DNA from: Phycisphaerales bacterium
GTDB taxonomy: Bacteria; Planctomycetota; Phycisphaerae; Phycisphaerales; SM1A02
Assembly (NCBI GenBank): GCA_007127615.1
Contig: SKZB01000270.1
Span: 1-6,383 of the forward strand
Length of the DNA stretch: 6,383 nt
Direction: 5' to 3'
This document shows positions 5,604 to 6,383 of this stretch, in pieces. The translations under genes and the position numbers were made by a program. The notes below the pieces were generated by a model. That model ran no database searches. It worked only from the letters and a program-made list of their open reading frames with translations, and was not told where the DNA came from. Each line of letters starts with the position of its first letter. Position 1 is the first letter of the stretch.

Positions 5604-6362
5604 ATGTCGGTGATTGCGATCATTCCCGCGAGGTACGCCTCGACCCGCTTTCCCGGCAAGATGCTCGCCGACCGCACCGGCCGGCCGCTGATTCAACACG
5701 CCTACGAGCAGGTCATTCAATCCGCCGCGGTCGACCGGACTCTGATCGCGACCGATGACGACCGGATTCTGGAAGCGGCCCGGGCATTCGGCGCCGAAGC
5801 GGTCATGACCCGGGCGGATCATCCCAACGGCTCCAGTCGACTCGCCGAGGTCGCCGCGTCCCTGCCCAGGGCGGAACTCATCGTCAACGTGCAGGGTGAT
5901 GAGCCGGAACTGCCGCCGGCGCTGATCGACCGCGCGGTGGAGCATCTGCGTCAATCGCCCGATGCAGTGGTCGGAACGCTCGCCTCACCCTTCGCGGCCG
6001 ATGAAGACCCCGCCGATCCGAACATCGTCAAGGTCGTCCGGGATCAGCGCGGCTGCGCGTTATATTTTTCGCGTGCGCGCCTTCCCTACCCGCGGGATTG
6101 CGAAACATCCCCCCATGCCGAGCCCCTGAAGCACATCGGGCTGTACGTTTACCGCCGGCCGTTCCTGCTTCGCTACGTGACCCTCCCGGAAACACCGCTC
6201 GAACGGGCGGAGAAGCTCGAACAGCTCCGCATTCTCGAAAACGGCGAAAAGATCGCCGTGGCGGTCGTGGGCACGGATCATCACGGTATCGACACGCCGG
6301 AGCAGTACGAAGCGTTTGTCCGGCGGGAAGAGGCGAGGGCGCGGGGTCGTTCGGGGAAGTAG
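5604..6362 (+). CDS. kdsB: 3-deoxy-manno-octulosonate cytidylyltransferase (CMP-Kdo synthetase)
   Basis: KdsB couples CTP with Kdo to form CMP-Kdo, the activated sugar joined to lipid A in the LPS inner core. At 252 residues it has family-typical length. Visible signatures are the nucleotide-binding start IIPARYASTRFPGK (residues 6-19), ATDDDRI (49-55), NVQGDEP (95-101, with Mg-binding Asp99), NIVKVV and ALYFSRARLPYPR (140-164), KHIGLYVYR (176-184), EKLEQLRILENGEKI (203-217) and GIDTPEQ (228-234, with second Mg-binding Asp230). One deviation: where E. coli has SGTERLAEV this protein has NGSSRLAEV (75-83), replacing the Thr-Glu pair with Ser-Ser. It is translated after the TPR gene from its own GGAG. 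Its presence implies an outer membrane bearing Kdo-type lipopolysaccharide. The last residues (EARARGRSGK) are a charged tail. Confidence 0.95.
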   Translation: MSVIAIIPARYASTRFPGKMLADRTGRPLIQHAYEQVIQSAAVDRTLIATDDDRILEAARAFGAEAVMTRADHPNGSSRLAEVAASLPRAELIVNVQGDEPELPPALIDRAVEHLRQSPDAVVGTLASPFAADEDPADPNIVKVVRDQRGCALYFSRARLPYPRDCETSPHAEPLKHIGLYVYRRPFLLRYVTLPETPLERAEKLEQLRILENGEKIAVAVVGTDHHGIDTPEQYEAFVRREEARARGRSGK

Positions 6363-6367
6363 CGGCG

Positions 6368-6383
6368 CAAAGGCACGGAGGCA
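6368..6383 (+). other. Downstream edge: strong GGAGG and an 8-nt near-repeat cut by the window end
   Basis: After the kdsB stop the sequence contains AAAGGCAC followed by GGAGGCA, two near-identical 8-nt units with the second one base short at the window edge. Two readings are possible. GGAGG (6377-6381) may be a ribosome binding site for a gene starting a few bases outside the window. Alternatively this may be the first units of a short purine-rich tandem repeat. Only the next bases can decide. Confidence 0.3.

Noticed and set aside
5223..5954. 243-codon open frame on the minus strand across the TPR-kdsB junction
   Set aside because: It is antisense to two well-supported genes, spans their intergenic gap, and shows low-complexity Arg/Gly-rich composition with no recognisable domain. 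Long antisense open frames are expected in GC-rich DNA.

Overview
The window reads as chromosomal DNA of a GC-rich, Gram-negative-type bacterium, most likely a planctomycete-like lineage (Phycisphaerae or a relative). This is an inference from three things: a secreted protein ending in a paired EF-hand/dockerin-type module after tandem NxxGxVAF repeats, a CMP-Kdo synthetase gene (so an LPS-type outer membrane), and uniformly high GC. No rRNA, tRNA, CRISPR array, insertion sequence or phage gene was seen.

Layout. Positions 1-90 may hold the 3' end of a plus-strand gene entering from the left. Four minus-strand genes follow. Read in their own direction they are def (peptide deformylase), fmt (methionyl-tRNA formyltransferase), a short HExxH zincin-like protein whose ATG overlaps the fmt stop (ATGA), and, after a 159-bp gap with its own candidate promoter, a large secreted repeat-plus-dockerin protein. 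A 197-bp intergenic region (3868-4064) separates def from a divergent plus-strand pair: a cytoplasmic TPR/coiled-coil protein of unknown function and, 18 bp further on, kdsB. The last bases after kdsB carry a GGAGG that could serve another gene just outside the window.

How the genes work together. Fmt formylates initiator Met-tRNA and Def removes the formyl group from new proteins, so these two form a functional pair. The zincin-like protein is probably translationally coupled to fmt, but its role is unknown. KdsB activates Kdo for lipid A/core assembly; the TPR protein appears co-transcribed with it. The dockerin protein is an exported product with no obvious link to its neighbours.

Most of the window is ordinary housekeeping sequence. 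The parts worth a second look are the HExxH protein coupled to fmt, the seven-repeat architecture of the exported protein, the conserved-looking but unexplained TPR protein, and a 9-bp inverted repeat directly downstream of a TTGACA hexamer in the divergent intergenic region.
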